Of a stretch of 64,000 bases of DNA, positions 62,197 to 64,000 are shown piece after piece. Source of the DNA: DATGFK01 sp040007395 (GTDB taxonomy: Bacteria > Chloroflexota > Anaerolineae > Aggregatilineales > UBA2796). The translations under genes were made by a program, and so were the position numbers. Numbering within the stretch: the stretch's first letter is position 1; each line of letters begins with the position of its first letter. A model generated the notes under the pieces. That model worked only from the letters and a program-made list of their open reading frames with translations, was not told the origin of the DNA and did not search any database. Location: contig JBDTVG010000216.1 in assembly GCA_040007395.1 (NCBI GenBank), positions 26,997 through 90,996 on the forward strand, read 5' to 3'.

Positions 62197-63591
62197 GTGA
62201 AAAAACTTATCATTACCCTACTGGTCGCAGTGTTGGCTATCCCGGTTTTCAGCCAGGGTATCAACGTGAGCGCCAGCGCCAAAGCCGCCCCCGGCTGTCC
62301 GGCAGGCACCTTCGAGATGATGTCCAAAGAACTGGAAGCCGCCTGCAAAGGTGACTATGCAGGTAAGATCGTCACTATCGGTGGTACGCAGGATACGAAC
62401 GATGCCGTCAGTTTCCAGAATTCGTTTAAGGAATTTGAGGACTGGACTGGTATCAAGGTCGCCTACAACGGTGGCAAGCAGTTCGAAGGCGTGATCGCGG
62501 CTGAGGTCGAAGGTGGTCAAGCCCCCGATTTGGCGGACTTCCCACAGCCGGGTCTCATCAAGCAATTTGCCAAACAAGGCAAAATTGTTGATGTCAGCAC
62601 TTTTATGAACCCTGACTGGCTGAAGAAGAACTATGCCAAGTTCTGGCTAGATCTCGCGATGATGCCAGGTAAAGATAAGACCATCACCGGTGGTGTGTGG
62701 GCGCGGGACAGCGTCAAGAGCCTGGTATGGTATCCGAAGAAGCCTTGGGATGCCGCTGGGTACAAGGTTCCAGAGACATGGGATGACCTGATCAAGCTGT
62801 CTGACCAGATCGTTAAGGACGGCGGGACCCCTTGGTGCATCGGCATCGAGTCGGGTGCAGCAACGGGTTGGCCGGCCACTGACTGGGTTGAAGACATCAT
62901 GCTACGCACAGCCTCCCCGGAAACCTATGACAACTGGGCAACGCCTTCTGACCTCTCTAAGCGCGTGAAGTTCACTGACCCAGTCGTTAAAGCTGCTGTG
63001 CAAAAGATGGACGAAATCTGGAAGAACGACAAGTACGTCGCCGGTGGGTCGAAGTCCATCCCCGGCACTGCTTTTGGCGATTCCCCCAAGGGCATGTTCA
63101 CTGACCCGCCCAAGTGCTATCTGCACCGTCAGGCTACCTTCATCACTAGCTTCTTCCCGAAGGATGCAAGCGGCGGTGATCTCAAGGCTGGCGTGGACTA
63201 CGACTTCTTCTATTTCCCACCCATCGATGCCAAGTTTGGCAAGCCGATCCTAGGTGCCGCTGACATCATGGGCATGTTCAACGATAAGCCAGAAGCTCGT
63301 GCCGTCATGGACTGGCTCAGCCGTGGTGAATCAGTGAAAACTTGGATGGGTGAAGGTAGCACTCTGGCCCCGCAGAACGATGCTAAGCCTGAGTGGTACG
63401 GCAACGACATTCAGCGCAAGGCTGGTGCTCTGACTGCCCAAGCAACCGTATTCCGCTTCGATGGCTCTGACCAGATGCCTGCCGAAGTCGGCACGGGCAG
63501 CTTCTGGAAGGGCATGACAAGCTACTATGCCGGGACAACCGACCTTGACACGACGCTCAAGGAAATTGACGCGGCGTGGCCTACAAAATAA
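62197..63591 (+). CDS. ABC transporter substrate-binding protein, alpha-glucoside (AglE) type
   Basis: 464 residues from the GTG at 62197, with AGGAG seven bases before it; 62179 (TTG) has no site. A Sec signal peptide (MKKLIITLLVAVLAIPVF and on to SASA) has no lipobox. The mature part fits an oligosaccharide-binding protein of the AglE group: VTIGGTQDTNDAV, WYPKKPWDAAGY, GGTPWCIGIESGA, FYFPPIDAKFGKPILGA. It binds an alpha-glucoside outside the membrane and passes it to the permease whose gene follows. Confidence 0.88.
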   Translation: MKKLIITLLVAVLAIPVFSQGINVSASAKAAPGCPAGTFEMMSKELEAACKGDYAGKIVTIGGTQDTNDAVSFQNSFKEFEDWTGIKVAYNGGKQFEGVIAAEVEGGQAPDLADFPQPGLIKQFAKQGKIVDVSTFMNPDWLKKNYAKFWLDLAMMPGKDKTITGGVWARDSVKSLVWYPKKPWDAAGYKVPETWDDLIKLSDQIVKDGGTPWCIGIESGAATGWPATDWVEDIMLRTASPETYDNWATPSDLSKRVKFTDPVVKAAVQKMDEIWKNDKYVAGGSKSIPGTAFGDSPKGMFTDPPKCYLHRQATFITSFFPKDASGGDLKAGVDYDFFYFPPIDAKFGKPILGAADIMGMFNDKPEARAVMDWLSRGESVKTWMGEGSTLAPQNDAKPEWYGNDIQRKAGALTAQATVFRFDGSDQMPAEVGTGSFWKGMTSYYAGTTDLDTTLKEIDAAWPTK

Positions 63592-63667
63592 ACGGCTGCC
63601 AAACCCGTTTATAAGTATTTTGCACGGTAGGGATACAGTGACCCTATATCTCTACTAAAATATATGC

Positions 63668-63704
63668 GAAAGGCAGGGAGTCCATTTAGGTAACCCTGCC
63701 TTTC
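63668..63704 (+). terminator. Hairpin between binding protein and permease genes
   Basis: GAAAGGCAGGG (63668-63678) and CCCTGCCTTTC (63694-63704) form an 11-bp perfect stem. Such partial terminators give more binding protein than permease in ABC operons. Confidence 0.75.
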
Positions 63705-63762
63705 TTAATCCCAGTTATAATTACAATACACAGAAAATTAGCTTAGATTTGGGAAGTGAATT

Positions 63763-64000
63763 ATGGCAGAAGTGGCTGCTTACAAGCCAAAAAGTCCGGG
63801 GCCGGGTGAGATCGACATGAGTCGCATTGTTGTAGCAGTCGTGGGGTCTATCTTAACGCTGCTTGGGTTATACGCAGGCTTTATCTTCTTGCGAGATAGT
63901 AAGGCTTCGCGTCTCGTGATCGGCACTGTGGCGATTGTGTGGGGGTTGGGGGGGGTTGGTGCCCTGTTTTTTATGGCAAATTGGATCGTCGAGTCGTTTT
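63763..64000 (+). CDS. ABC transporter permease, 3' end outside the window
   Basis: 79 complete codons from the ATG at 63763, with GGGAAG before it, running off the window end. The N-terminal cytoplasmic part (MAEVAAYKPKSPGPGE) is followed by two hydrophobic stretches (VVAVVGSILTLLGLYAGFIF and LVIGTVAIVWGLGG). It should be the AglF-like inner membrane permease of the sugar transporter. The rest of the gene is not seen. Confidence 0.7.
   Translation, partial: MAEVAAYKPKSPGPGEIDMSRIVVAVVGSILTLLGLYAGFIFLRDSKASRLVIGTVAIVWGLGGVGALFFMANWIVESF

Overview
The window looks like a piece of a bacterial chromosome, probably a member of the Chloroflexota. That is an inference from the gene mix: tandem PucR regulators, a cyanobacterial/plant-type phytoene desaturase next to a split CrtYc/CrtYd cyclase and CruC/CruD-like genes, an F420-type LLM oxidoreductase, an orphan Flp pilin and an aglE-like sugar uptake locus. 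No marker gene settles it.

Positions 1-19157 are the right-hand part of an integrated mobile element; its left end lies outside the window. It carries a helicase (5' end missing), an archaeo-eukaryotic-type primase with a C-terminal zinc finger, a NYN-LOTUS protein, a run of about nine hairpins (5888-6140) that is a good oriT or origin candidate, and a mobilisation operon: ribbon-helix-helix protein, divergent relaxase, small membrane protein, second RHH protein, VirD4-type coupling protein, HU-like protein and orphan OmpR-type response regulator. A VanZ-like protein, a PrimPol-helicase on the other strand, a Toprim protein and a large serine recombinase follow. The recombinase gene runs antisense into the 3' end of a tRNA-Glu gene, which is presumably the attachment site. 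Arrays of GTTCAG repeats at exact 11-bp spacing lie in the 15.6-16.0 kb control region and are a plausible binding site for the orphan regulator.

Positions 19158-20800 hold decayed ISAs1- and IS701-like transposase genes. Chromosomal genes follow: a GH38-like protein lacking catalytic motifs, an EamA exporter, Mn/Fe superoxide dismutase, a MOSC protein, a LysE exporter, a sugar-phosphate transferase/glycosyltransferase pair, then a carotenoid cluster (29.1-35.1 kb) with a CarH-like operator in front of it. After an IS5-like relic come an SDR, an ECF sigma factor with a SnoaL-like tail, and a flavin electron-transfer module (NqrB/RnfD-FNR fusion, ApbE, FMN-binding protein) with CTTAAA repeats at 11-bp spacing in its promoter. 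Next are a sulfurtransferase, gyrase subunit A, a methyltransferase, the Flp pilin and two PucR regulators.

Positions 48-64 kb hold assorted metabolic and hypothetical genes, an ISAzo13-like element with intact terminal repeats but a broken transposase, a NarL-type two-component system, a class III aminotransferase with a GNAT partner, and a tRNA-Val. A serine-recombinase remnant reads into the 3' end of this tRNA exactly as in the tRNA-Glu case. After an ISAs1-like element with intact ends, a promoter with a LacI-type operator precedes an alpha-glucoside-type ABC transporter (binding protein, then a permease cut by the window end).
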